DNA of 64,000 bases from Podaxis mareebaensis. Lineage: Eukaryota; Basidiomycota; Agaricomycetes; Agaricales; Agaricaceae. The notes beneath the pieces were generated by a model. The model made no database searches. It worked only from the letters and a program-made list of their open reading frames with translations, and was not told the origin of the DNA. Shown piece by piece: positions 11,711 to 21,973 of this stretch. Within the stretch, counting starts at the first letter, position 1. Each line of letters begins with the position of its first letter. The stretch lies in assembly GCA_018524725.1 (NCBI GenBank), contig JAEUWP010000130.1:1-64000 (forward strand). Reading direction: 5' to 3'. A program made the translations under genes and the position numbers.

Positions 11711-12697
11711 TGTTAGGGTGGTCCTTATTACCAGTCACCTATACTTAAGCTAGGGGGTGGCTATCTCAGTAGATAGTTCACAAGTGCTAGGATCTACCAA
11801 GAAGGATGACAGCAAGTAGGTGTGAGGCAAGTGTCTAATTAAGCACACTTAGAGGTCAAACTCCTATTAGTTGAGAATATGACCAATAGAGAGTTTACTA
11901 CTACACTAATCATTGACTAATGTCAATCTCAAAGGTAAGAGGATACAAATAAGATTTAAGAATATTGGAAGCTTGCACTTCCAGTACATAGGCAGCTATT
12001 TAAGCTCTACATCTAAAGTCCTAACTGGAAAACCATGATGATGTAGTGTTAAGTCCAAAAGTCAATCAGAGTCACATAACTATAGAGCAGAGATGAGATA
12101 AGAATAAACACAGAGTAGGAAATAGACTAAGTTCAAGAATAATTCAGATCAAGTTGCAAGGGAGTCTGGAGAAGGGGAAATAAAGACCAGGGGTAATACC
12201 AGAGATGAGTCTATACATCCTGACTGATAGACAGAAGGCATATACTACAAGTCTAAGTCTGGAAGAAGTTGTCCATTAGAAGAGTCAGAGGTAAATGAGT
12301 CAGGAGATGAGGTAGAGGAAGGAACTGTAAAGTTTCCAATAAGTGGAGAGTCAGAAGAGTCTGACTCAACCATAGGGCTGTAGTGTAGTGACTGTGATGA
12401 TGAGGATGATGAGGATATGTCTGTAGTGATATAAGGAGGTGGGTAAGGAGGGAGGTAGAGGTGGAGCAATGGCTAGTTCTTCAGAAGGTGACTCATCAAT
12501 GCTAGGAACATTGGAGTCAACACTGAAGAGTGGAGAAAGCTGGGTATGCCATAGAGGAATAGAAGGTGGATCCTCAAAGTTAGGATTAATATAATAGACT
12601 TCTACTTCTCAGAAGTAGAGTCCATGAGTAACTTCATATTTGATAATATGAGGGACAACTTCCAGTGGGTACATCATATAGGGATGGAGGAATACAA

Positions 12698-14761
12698 TGA
12701 AGAGAGGTAACTTTGTTAAGTAGTGAGTGCATCAGTATCTGTCTGACACTAGGACTTCAACCCATAAGGTAGGATAGGGTGGATGGAGAGCAACAAGAGC
12801 AAAGGATGGATGAAGAGAAGAGATAGAGGGAAAAGAGCTAATATTTCAATAATTTTGTAGGTATTTTACAGCACTATATTTATATATAAAGTACCTATAG
12901 CTACAGTTTGTTATGGACTTCACTTCATATCCATTAAACTCTTGGAGCCTTGGTTACAATCCAGATTCTGTGGATCATATTCAGTTTAACCTTTCTTCTG
13001 TTTCTATTGAGAATCTCTCCTTGTAAATACTTTTCTCCATACTTTTCCTTCCATCATATTTCTTATCAGAATTCCTTATCCAATTATCTCATGTTTTTCT
13101 GTTTATCCATAGCTTTTCCCTTTACCCTTGATTATCTCCTACTTATCTTGGTTTTTCTGTTATCTGATATTTCACTTCTGCCCCCATTCTTTTAGACATC
13201 CAGACACTTTGTAGACAGACTCCTTATTCTGGTATCTTTACCACAGTTATTAGTTCACATGTTTCTAGTATTCTCCTTTGAGTAGTTACTATTGTTTCTC
13301 ACTTAACTACTACTCTCTAGACTTTATCCTGACTACTAGTATATAAGTAGGATTACTACTATTTGTACTCCTTGTTACACTCCTCTCATTCCTATCATTG
13401 TCTGCACCATTTCTGCTCTTTTACTCCATCATCAGTCTCTGTCTAGTTGTCTGTTTGCTCTCCCCTTGCCTTCTTATAACAGTCTATGTCTCCCTCTCCA
13501 ATCTGTCTTGACTCATACCTTCATCTTTAGTCTCACCTCAGATCTTCAGAAGCTATCCTATGTTTAGCACTCAGACTCAGTGATACCATGTATAGTAATA
13601 ACCTCTTTCAGCAGATCTAGTATCTTACCTTGGGCTCAGTCTAGTATAATTAGAACACCAAAGTAACTATGAATGTCTTAATATGGGCATGTAGAATAGC
13701 AATCACTCTAGTATTTAGATAGCTCATAAAGTAAGTAGAACTTAGATTTACAATCATTTGTACATAGCACAAGAATAGCAGGTCTCCCTTCTGCTTTATC
13801 TTCTTGCCATGTGAAAGCTCTACCTGCCTCAACAGGATAACTAGCATAACAGCTAAACCTATGGAGTAGCCTGTGACCTCACAAGTCATATCTCTTCCTA
13901 GGCAGTCCCTGTGAGATCTCCAACCAGTCTCTAGTTCTCTCCAGAGAATGGATGGGTGTTCTACTTCAGGAACTTAATAGTGTCAGGTTGTCTTAGGACA
14001 ATATCTCTCTGCATTGGTATGATGTCCATACCATGCCTAAGTAACACTCCTCAGTCAGAATATCAACTTAGATTCTTTCTCCTCTGTCCTGCTCGTCTGC
14101 TACAAGTCTGCTCCTCAGTCTGGGCTTGTCCTGTCTTTGTCCAATCTCTGTCTACTCATCCACTCGAGTCCATAGTTGGTCAAGTAAGGCCACTATAGTA
14201 TCAGAGGAGTGCAACACATAAGTTGAAGCCAAGGCCTCAACCCTATATCTGTGCAAATCTGCCCTTGGCCATCCATGGTCCACCCCCTTCTAGAGTCAGT
14301 TCTTAACACAGTTAATGTTTGGATGAGATTCATGGTACAATATGAGGTCCATAGAGGAGAAATTGAGTCAGAAAAAGTCACAGAAATGAAGATAACAATG
14401 AAATAGCTGAGTGGAGAGTAAAGGACAAATCCAAAACTTAGAAAAAGATTTACAATTTGTAATATTATAGAGGGGATTGAATTGAACTGAAAGAAAGAAA
14501 CTGAAATTAAATGGCACAAGGGAAGTGAAGAGGCAATGACTGAGTAGGGTATTAAGGCAGTAGTCTACCTCTTGCCTTATATAGGTTGTAATTTTTGATG
14601 AATGCCCAATAGGTGTTTGTATTGTGTTGTTCATCAAGTCATGAGGCCATTTTCATGGATAGAGGGCTGGGGTATATTGAACAGATGTGGAGGTAGTCTG
14701 ATTAGTGGGAAGAAGATGACAGATAGATGCTTATATGACTAGCTGTTGTCTAATCTCTACA
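12698..14761 (+). mobile_element. nested 2.06-kb insertion (TG..CA ends, ACAA TSD) inside the solo LTR
   Basis: It starts TGAAGAGAGG and ends ATCTCTACA. The LTR sequence on its two sides joins cleanly when compared with copy 1 (GGAATACAA then T-AGGTTCTC). ACAA is present at 12694-12697 and 14762-14765, a 4-bp target duplication. Inside, the part at about 13585-14115 is an inverted copy of the Copia-like gag region at 15425-15955. A sequence AGTATCAGAGGAGTGCAAC near 14191 resembles the primer-binding site TGGTATCAGAGC used by many LTR elements. Probably a truncated or rearranged Copia-like element; the exact type is unsettled. Confidence 0.65.
13585..14115 (-). repeat. left arm of a ~530-bp inverted repeat (Copia-like gag sequence)
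   Basis: Its reverse complement matches 15425-15955. For example, both give FMSSYL/FMSYLNTR-type and LVF-ending peptides, and on the other strand FRNLIV.GCLRT.SL.IG. The arms differ by many substitutions, so they are old copies from two insertions, not a recent palindrome. Confidence 0.75.
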
Positions 14762-15149
14762 ACAATCAGCTCTCCAGTGTAAGGAATCATTTTCCAGCCA
14801 TAAGCCCAGGATGAATTGAAGTTGTTAGCAAATGGTTTGGACATAGAGGCCATGGGAGTCAAAGACATGAGTGAAGGGAGCATTCTCCCAGGTGATGCAT
14901 AATATCTCTGTCATCATACAATCAGTGGAATAGAACAGAGGGCCAAGGGTTGGCCAGTCCTCAGAAAAAAGTGAGGCATGACCAGGAAGGTGATGATTAG
15001 CAAAGACTTCATTCTAATAGCAAGTTGAGTTGCTGGCAGATTCATTGGTATCAGTTGTGGTGCCTTGAGAGGTATTGGGAAGGTTAAGTTCATGGATAAG
15101 AGCATAGTAGATTAGGTTGGTACAGGATGTCCAGGATGAGTTCACAACA

Positions 15150-16480
15150 CAGCTACACTCTGGACTTATCTTAGAATGGAGTTAGCATTATGGGCCTTGT
15201 GTTATGGCTTGTTCTCTAGAACAATGAGGAAGAGGATAAACAGAAAATATAACATCACTATTGATATTTCTGAACTTGCTTCTCTCTTCTCTCAACTTGG
15301 AAATGCTACTGTCACAATTCCAGAAGTGATTCAAGCAATGGTTTTTCTTTTAGCTATTACAGATAATTGGGAGTTGGTCTGACAATTATTATTGATAACA
15401 AAGATAACAATTGTAAACCTAACTTGGGAAGCAGTTGTAGATGTTTTAAATATAAAATGGGCTCAGAGAGTATCTCAATGGAGAATATGTTACTTAGGCA
15501 TAGTATGGATATTATGCCAATGTGGAGAGATACTGTCCTAAGACAACCCAACACTATTAAGTTCCTGAAGTGGAATGCCCATCTATTCACCTGAGTGAAC
15601 TAGAGGCTGGTCAGAAATCTTGCAGGGACTGCCAAGGGAGAGATACAACTTGTAAGGTCATAGGCTACTCTGATGGTTTAGCTATTACACCAGTTATCCT
15701 GTCAAGGCAAGTAGAGCTCTCATGTAGCAAGAAGATAAAGCAGAAGGCAGACCTACTATTCTTGTGCTATATACAAGTGATTGTAAAACTAAGTTCTACT
15801 TTATGAGCTACCTAAATACTAGAACAATTACTGTTCTACATGTCCTAATCAAGATGCACATAACTACTTTGGTGTTCTAATTATACTAGACTGAGCCTGA
15901 GGTAAGATATGAGATCTACTAGAAGAGGACTATTACTATATAAAGTATTACTAAGCCTAAGTGCCAAATATAGTATGACTTCAGAAGATCTGTGATGTGG
16001 CCAATAGCTGAGGTGTGAGTTGAGACAATAGTGAAAAGATGGAAGAAAGAGACATAGAATGATATGAGGAAAAGAGACAAGAAGAGGAGATGAGGGTTTG
16101 CACATATGATAGAATGAGAGGATTGTAACAGAATATCTTCCAATGCTTTTGCTACTCTCTCCACTGCTATCATTACTACTTCCAAGGCAAAGATATTCAA
16201 TAATCTAGGTAATTCTGCTACCTGGAACAAGTCTTGCCCTGGTCCTTTCTGGGCTTGCTACAATACTGTAAGCTATAACAAAGGAGAACTGGTTGCTCTA
16301 CCAGCTATTATGCCTGGAGCTACTTGAGGTAGTCAGTAGGCTCAATGAAAGAAAAAGAAGAGAGGCTCTAAGAAGGGCAAGAAAACTGCTTAGGTTAAAC
16401 CAGCCAAATCCATGGCTGAATTTGTCACACTGGCCATGATACATCTAAGTATTGTTCTCCAAGTTATCAAGATATATACC
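15150..16480 (+). pseudogene. Copia-like gag remnant
   Basis: Plus-strand pieces read NATVTIPEVIQAMVFLLAI and, after a stop, LTWEAVVDVLNIKWAQR, which resemble the gag segment of basidiomycete Ty1/Copia elements (VTIP..QAM.LLQALP..WD). Near 16340 a basic block KKKKRGSKKGKKTA is followed by PAKSMAEFVTLA, also seen in such gag-pol proteins. Many stops and frameshifts. No intact zinc knuckle, protease or RT is visible. Confidence 0.55.
15425..15955 (+). repeat. right arm of the ~530-bp inverted repeat
   Basis: Reverse-complement partner of 13585-14115, lying within the Copia-like gag remnant. Spacing between the arms is about 1.3 kb and includes the end of the solo LTR. Confidence 0.75.
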
Positions 16481-18346
16481 TATTCAACCTTCTTAATCAA
16501 ATTCTATGGCCTGCCAAGGTCACAAGAGATATACCACCTTAGGCACTGGTGCAGGAACACTTGATAACTTCTATACTAGCCTCTCCCTCTATTCTCCTGC
16601 CTCTTTCTCACTATATATATTTGGATAATCCAACTCTGAATAAGCTGACTTACTAGTACTTCTCACAGGACAAGCATAAGTTTGATGTTTATCATACTAA
16701 GGTCTATAATCTATACTATCTCACCTTGTGTGAGTAAGAGACCTTATGTCTTGCACAGAAAGTACATGAGACCCTCTTCACTCAGAAGAGACCTTAGACA
16801 GATACTGTTAATATCCTGGTCAAACAGCTTTTAGCTAAGACAAGGGAAAAGCCTGTCCTCATCTTGAGGATTAAAGCAAGCAAATAAATTGTATGTCTGC
16901 CCCCTTATTGTCACATACAAGACTTATAGAGAAAACTCTATTGTTGTAATAATGTGAGGCAGCAAGTGAGAAAGCTGCATCCTTCAATGCTAACTTTCCA
17001 CCTCTTCCCAGATCATCTAGAAAGATCTCTATTAGATACCCCATCAAGAAAAGTAACTATTCTTGACAAGTTCATATGAAGAAGTAGACTAATAACCCAA
17101 GACTGAAAGCAGCAACTTCCTTTTACACCTCTATACCTCTTTATAATATGATTGAGCAAGCTCTTAAGGAACACAAAGAAAAGAAGAAGAGAAAAAGAGA
17201 AGAAGAATACTAAGGGTAAGGGGAAGCCTAGAGTAGATACTGCCATCTTACATGTAAGTGTCTTCTATCAGGATCTTTTTGATCAATTGGTTCATTTTAG
17301 TATATTTCTATCACACTAGAAACTAATTCTGGAGGAACCTATAAGTAATCCTATTAGTAAAATAAGATTACTTTATTATTTTGTTACTTGTTCTAGTATT
17401 CAGAGCTTAGTTGTACTCCAACAGATACTGCAGGTCATTGACTACAATCTTGAAGAGAAGCAGCATACTTCATTTACCTTCTTATATATTTCCTATCTAA
17501 TACAACTTGGTAGTCTCCTATCAGAGACTGATAAGCATTCTCTTTATATGATCCAACTCCTGCTTCTTGGAGTTTTCAGTCTTTTCAGTCTCTTTAGAGT
17601 TTGCAATATTCATACAGGACACCTATCTACAAGAACTATCTATTCATATGATATCTTAGAGGAAATGTATTATTTATTTCACTAACTACTATTTTCAATG
17701 AGCAGTATTTCTCCAAATGTTCTAGAAAGAAATATGAAGAGTATCAGAGTTCAAGTTCTTCTAGAACTACAACTCTACCTTCTAAGCTAGTAGTATATCC
17801 TAAACTGGATGACCTGAGGACTCTACTACCACTGAGACTACAGGCTCCTGAGCCTTCCTTTTTGTCTTCAGAATCAAAATTAGAATTACCTGATCCTAAA
17901 TATTAGAATCAATTCAAGTTACCTGAGGATTTACTAGGTTAACCTAACTATTTGTCTCCTAAGAAGAAAGGATCAGATGATGGTCTAGAATATACTGATT
18001 TAAAAGATTGTCCTAATCTAAAAAGACAAGTATATTCATCTGTATATAGTGCTGATTCAAATAATAATTGATATCTATTTCCATATCTCAATAACTTTGA
18101 AGAACAAGGTAATGATCTACTATATGTAGATGGTCCTCCATAAGAGCAATCACCTATTTTTGAAGAAATACCCAACATCCAAAAATCCCTGGTGCAATAA
18201 GTAAATGAATACAAGTAGATATACTAATATATTCATATTACTGGTCCTTTCTATACAGCAGAAATTGACCTCTGCTATGGGCCTGCTATATAGTGTCCTG
18301 CAGCATAATACACATTTTCAAGGTGATAAGACAAATCAAAAAGTTT
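16481..18346. other. degenerate AT-rich sequence with coding-like relics, no intact gene
   Basis: CpG-poor sequence full of stops. A plus-strand stretch around 17700-18190 has long acidic/serine-rich pieces (EYQSSSSSRTTTLPSKLVV, PNYLSPKKKGSDDGLEYTD) interrupted by TAG and TGA, so it once coded for protein, probably retroelement-derived. I do not recognise the family. The relic stops just before the tRNA gene. Confidence 0.4.
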
Positions 18347-18468
18347 TGACGAGAGTGGGATTCGAACCCACGCCCCGAAAGACCAGATTCCTCAAACAAG
18401 AGGAAGGATGGGACATTTGTATGCCCTGGTCCTTAGTCTGGCGCCTTAGACCACTCGGCCATCTCGCC
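18347..18468 (-). tRNA. tRNA-Leu(AAG) with 42-nt intron
   Basis: On the minus strand a full cloverleaf can be folded. The acceptor stem GGCGAGA pairs with TCTCGTC plus discriminator A. The D-arm region is GCCGAGTGGTCTAAGGC, the anticodon stem CCAGA/TCTGG, and the T-arm GTGGGTTCGAATCCCAC. A long variable arm is present, as in leucine tRNAs. The loop reads CT-AAG-G, giving anticodon AAG (position 34 A expected to become inosine, reading CUU/CUC). A 42-nt intron (18430-18389) lies one base 3' of the anticodon, the standard eukaryotic position. It contains the A and B box promoters internally. It marks the edge of the retrotransposon block. Confidence 0.93.
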
Positions 18469-18631
18469 CAATGACTGAGAACTTACACAGCCCAAAAAGG
18501 ATGCCAGGAGGAACGAAAAAGTGCTATGACATGTTACTCTCTATCAGATTTACATCATTTACAGGAATCATCCACTGACATCACCTGATCACATGGGTCA
18601 ACCAGCAGACTCGAGGAGAAAATTGCCGCAC

Positions 18632-19736
18632 TTACAGAAGGAAGGGTATTACTATTTTTCTGTCCTTCGGATAGCTATCTCCAAACCTCTCTTTATACCA
18701 TTGGTGTCCCTTGTAGGCGCGCGGTAGCATCAACACAACTTCGGCGAGAAAGAAAATCCAGGGAGGCGAAAGGTACGGAGCGAAATTGGCCGCAGGCTCC
18801 GTTATGAGGTGTTTGACCGTGGAAAAGAGGTGTGCGGGCGAGAGGAAGGAGGCGACACTTGAGAGCGAAAGCGAAGACAGCTGGAATGGCAAGGGACCGG
18901 AAGCAAGAGCGAATCCCAACCATTCAATCCATTCGCAGAAATAGTTCGGGTAGGAGATGTACTTGTAGAGAAGTCCGTACGGGATGGCATAGTGTTCTTC
19001 TTTGGGCTTCCCGTTGGCATGTTCCCGAGCTTTGCCTGTCGCATTGGCTTTACGACGAATATTCAATAGAATTTCGTCGTGCACGACATTCCCAATGAAG
19101 CCAACCGCCCACAAAGCTAGGCCTAGTTTGAACCCGAGGCGTTGAGTCGAGCGAGGATGCTGGAACCATAAAAGCGTGAAGGGGCCCGAGAGATATGAGC
19201 CCATCAGGAAGCCATTGAGAATATTGAAAAGAATGCCGGATAGGCATACGATGATGTGATGTTTGGAACGAGAGGGTGTTCGTAACGGCGAGATTAAGGC
19301 TCGGTTGGCGTAATGGAGGAGAAAGAGCGAAGCCAATAATCCTTGTGGGGTCGTGATGCTTGGTAGTCCGGGATTTTGCTGCGCCAGGGGGGCAGTAACA
19401 AGCGCATATGTGAACATTATAGGAGAAATTATCTCCATGAGGATCCACGCTTTTCGTCCTTGAATGAAATGTGACCAAGCCTCAGCAACGCTCCTCCGCT
19501 CTAGATGCTAGCACAACGCACCATCTAGAACAAGTATCCCATCGCGCTTTGGAGCAAAACGTCCAAATGGAGCGTTGATAAGGAAGAACATGGGCGCACA
19601 TCCAACGGAGAAGAGAGTTAGAGACTTGCGAGCGACTGTGATGCATACGTGTCAGGAATATCCAAGGGGTACAATGAAAGTGATAGATACGGTTGTAAAC
19701 CTCGAATGCTGGACCGTTGGAGAATATGTGTGACAT
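18632..19736 (-). CDS. 3-oxo-5-alpha-steroid 4-dehydrogenase (SRD5A)-like membrane reductase
   Basis: Three exons fit: 19736-19673, 19635-19522 and 19458-18632, with introns of 37 and 63 nt. They give 334 aa starting MSHIFSNGPAFEVYNRIY. Family hallmarks are LINAPFGRFAPKRDG (about residues 35-50), the exon 2/3 join VLDGRKAWILMEIISPI, HYANRALISPLRTPS, and the C-terminal NADPH-binding region with IPYGLLYKYISYPNYFCEW (about 217-235) and a short basic end. Several hydrophobic segments indicate an integral ER membrane protein. Family members reduce the delta-4 double bond of 3-oxo steroids or related enones; the fungal substrate is unknown. Length is normal for the family (about 260-330 aa). The plus-strand neighbour is a decayed NmrA copy. 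Family call is firm, substrate open. Confidence 0.88.
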
Positions 19737-20184
19737 ATTTTGTCTGCTCCTAGGACACGAATGATGAACTCGAATAAGTCCGACTAGAAGAAACCAAGAG
19801 GAGGAACCTTGTCCAAGGAGCTTGACGCTCACTGCGATTATGTAATATTCGGAAAACCTAAATAAGTACACCAGCAATGCGCTTTTACTTGAACGCCCAT
19901 TCGCGTCGCCGTCGCAAGTGCTACCAAAGGACTTAGGCATGCAATCGTCCCAGGTTTTCTGACAGTGAAGCTATTCTTATTACTCTACAAGGTTCCCTGC
20001 CACGCCTCTCACTTCATTTCGCGAAGAATCATCCTCAAAGAGGCTCACTACTTGTTCAAAAAGACTTATTCTTCCCTCCGCCTGTGTGTGAGACAACTAC
20101 TAACGCCATTAATCCTCCCCGTAATGTGATCACCATCACAAATATCCCCGGTCCGAACCCTCGGAGTCGTGCTCTTACTATGAC
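19737..20184. other. intergenic, nothing recognised
   Basis: Normal CpG content, short frames only. It holds the divergent upstream regions of the reductase gene and the decayed NmrA copy. Confidence 0.5.
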
Positions 20185-20549
20185 GTGAAATTTCAACAGG
20201 ACATCTATGCCTCTAAACGCCAAGTTTGGGAGTGCCTAAGGACACCAGGCTCAAGCCTACAACCTTCCGCAGTGGTCCTTTCATGGCCTATTCTGCGTTG
20301 GGTGTTCCGAAGTCAGTGGAGCAACCCTCCCCCCGCCCAAGAAAAAACTCTTCCCTCGCATTGTCTATATCGCACGACAGGAAGCTATCGTTCTTGGCAC
20401 TGGCGACGAAAAGGCCGCCTGTTCCGTGCCGGCCGCCAGGGCTGCCTCAGCCAAGTTTACTGAACCATGGCCGAAGGACCCAGCATGGCAGGAGTGACTA
20501 CACATACCAAGTCGTCCGCGATATCGAAGCGGTGACAAAAGAGGGATAA
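20185..20549 (+). pseudogene. decayed NmrA-like fragment, relic twin of the downstream gene
   Basis: Three reading frames together follow the middle of the intact gene at 21062. KFQQDIYASKRQVWECL matches FDLYAPKRQIWDVL. TTFRSGPFMAYSALGVPK matches TRFQLGIFMDYFSFGAPK. IVYIARQEAIVLGTGDE matches FVVNIASQEAAIPGTGEE, and YQVVRDIEAVTKE matches NQVVRDAETVTGRK. At least two frameshifts and a stop separate the blocks, and the Rossmann N-terminus and C-terminus are missing. This is a dead tandem duplicate. CpG content is normal, so it was not decayed by the process that affected the retroelements. Confidence 0.85.
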
Positions 20550-20985
20550 GAACTGTGAGGCAGATATCTGAACCCAGCTCCGTTGAGTGACAATACCCAA
20601 CCGAATCTCCCTTGGGTTCCCTAAGGCGAGGGAAACTGTGAAATGGTGTGAGACACCTGGTATGTTAGGATAAAGCCTAGAGGCAATTGGGGTGCTGATC
20701 CTTTAAGGCAACGCTCAGCGCATACGGCCGGTTCAGGAACAGTATACGAATAATCGATCATCTTCGGGTAGCTGAAGATGAGAAAGATCAGCGCTTTTGA
20801 TGCCTTCCTTTTCTAACTCCTTCCACCACCCTCCAGACCTCCGACAGCGCAGGAGGATGCTCAAGATTTCCAAATGGTTTTACACACATTCGAGTCAGAT
20901 CTTTACGCGACAAGCCCCCGCTCCAAGTATTACCAAGCATGGGTACTCGTCTTGGTCAGCTATTTGTCATGGGCATAGGCTCGAA

Positions 20986-20991
20986 TATATA
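20986..20991 (+). promoter_or_regulatory. TATA box of the NmrA-like gene (putative)
   Basis: TATATA within TCGAATATATAGGC, 71 bp upstream of the ATG at 21062, at a plausible distance for a fungal core promoter. Confidence 0.4.
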
Positions 20992-21061
20992 GGCCGAACG
21001 GGGCTGGTGGTCACCAATCTCAAAACTCATAATCGTTCCAGACTCTTTTGGTCTCCTTGCC

Positions 21062-21973
21062 ATGACTATCCGTGTTGCTGTCGCTGGTGTCACTAACGGC
21101 CTCGGCCATGCTATCGCCTCCGGCCTACTCGAACACCCTGACATTGAAGCTATACTTCTTACAAGACAGTCTTCGTCCCTTTCCTCCGATCTCTCAGAAT
21201 TGACCTCTCGAGGTGCTATCCTGAAGCCTGTTGACTATGCCTCAATCCCCGACCTCGTTTCCGCTCTGAGTGGCGTCGAAACAGTCATTAGCACCATCTT
21301 CCATTTCAACGACACGACACCCACCTTAAACCTGATACAGGCAGCACAAACTGCGGGTGTACGCCGCTTCGCACCTTCCGAATTCGCATTATCTTCCACA
21401 GCAAATGACCGCTTCGACCTCTACGCTCCAAAACGCCAGATTTGGGACGTACTCAAACAGAGTAGTCTCGAAACCACCAGATTCCAGCTGGGCATTTTCA
21501 TGGACTACTTCAGTTTTGGTGCCCCAAAGCGCCATGAAGGTCCGTTCAGATTGATGCCCTTTGTCGTCAACATTGCCTCTCAGGAGGCTGCCATTCCCGG
21601 TACCGGCGAAGAACCAATGACTTTCACGTCGGTACGGGACGTGGGTCGTCTCGTCGCTGCTGCTGTCAAGCTCAGGGAACGGTGGCCTGAGGAGTTGGAA
21701 ATGGTGGGAGAGACTACGACCTTCAACCAGGTTGTACGTGACGCGGAGACTGTGACTGGGAGGAAGATTAACGTGCAGTATATGGATAAGGCGGTTCTTG
21801 CTACCAGGCTGGAGGAGTTGAAGGGTGACGAGATGCAGTTCTTCTATCATCAGGTCTTGTACGCGATAGCGGACGGCTTGGGGGCAGTATCTCCCATACT
21901 CAACCGGCTTGTCCCTGACGTTTCGGTGACGTCTGTGAAGGAGTTCATCGCAGAGTACTGGACTGTAGCGTAG
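21062..21973 (+). CDS. NmrA-like family NAD(P)-binding oxidoreductase or sensor
   Basis: Single exon, 303 aa. The N-terminus MTIRVAVAGVTNGLGHAIA carries the Rossmann dinucleotide-binding glycine motif (GVTNGLG) after a beta strand. LLTRQSS follows at the second strand, and then the typical PSEFALSS block. This matches the isoflavone-reductase/NmrA branch of atypical short-chain dehydrogenases. The classical YxxxK catalytic pair is not obvious, as in redox-sensing NmrA proteins. Such proteins bind NAD(P) and act either as reductases of phenolic substrates or as regulators; which applies here cannot be said. A TATA box lies 71 bp upstream. A dead duplicate lies 0.5 kb upstream on the same strand. 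Cytosolic, as no signal peptide or membrane segment is seen. Confidence 0.88.
   Translation: MTIRVAVAGVTNGLGHAIASGLLEHPDIEAILLTRQSSSLSSDLSELTSRGAILKPVDYASIPDLVSALSGVETVISTIFHFNDTTPTLNLIQAAQTAGVRRFAPSEFALSSTANDRFDLYAPKRQIWDVLKQSSLETTRFQLGIFMDYFSFGAPKRHEGPFRLMPFVVNIASQEAAIPGTGEEPMTFTSVRDVGRLVAAAVKLRERWPEELEMVGETTTFNQVVRDAETVTGRKINVQYMDKAVLATRLEELKGDEMQFFYHQVLYAIADGLGAVSPILNRLVPDVSVTSVKEFIAEYWTVA

Larger units (their letters stand above)
11711..15149 (-). repeat. solo LTR, copy 2 of the 497-1865 family, split by a nested insertion, 5-bp TSD
   Basis: On the minus strand it begins TGTTGTGAAC at 15149 and ends CACCCTAACA at 11711. Without the insert at 12698-14761 it is about 1.38 kb, close to copy 1 (1.37 kb), and it aligns to copy 1 on both sides of the insert. 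CAGCT flanks it at 11706-11710 and 15150-15154, a 5-bp target-site duplication typical of LTR elements. With no internal region between two LTRs it is a solo LTR, the product of LTR-LTR recombination. Remnants of the same LTR-embedded protein are visible in it. Confidence 0.8.

Noticed and set aside
18693..19478. Several other frames over the 5-alpha-reductase gene
   Set aside because: Shadows of the GC-rich coding exon; only the frame with SRD5A motifs is real.
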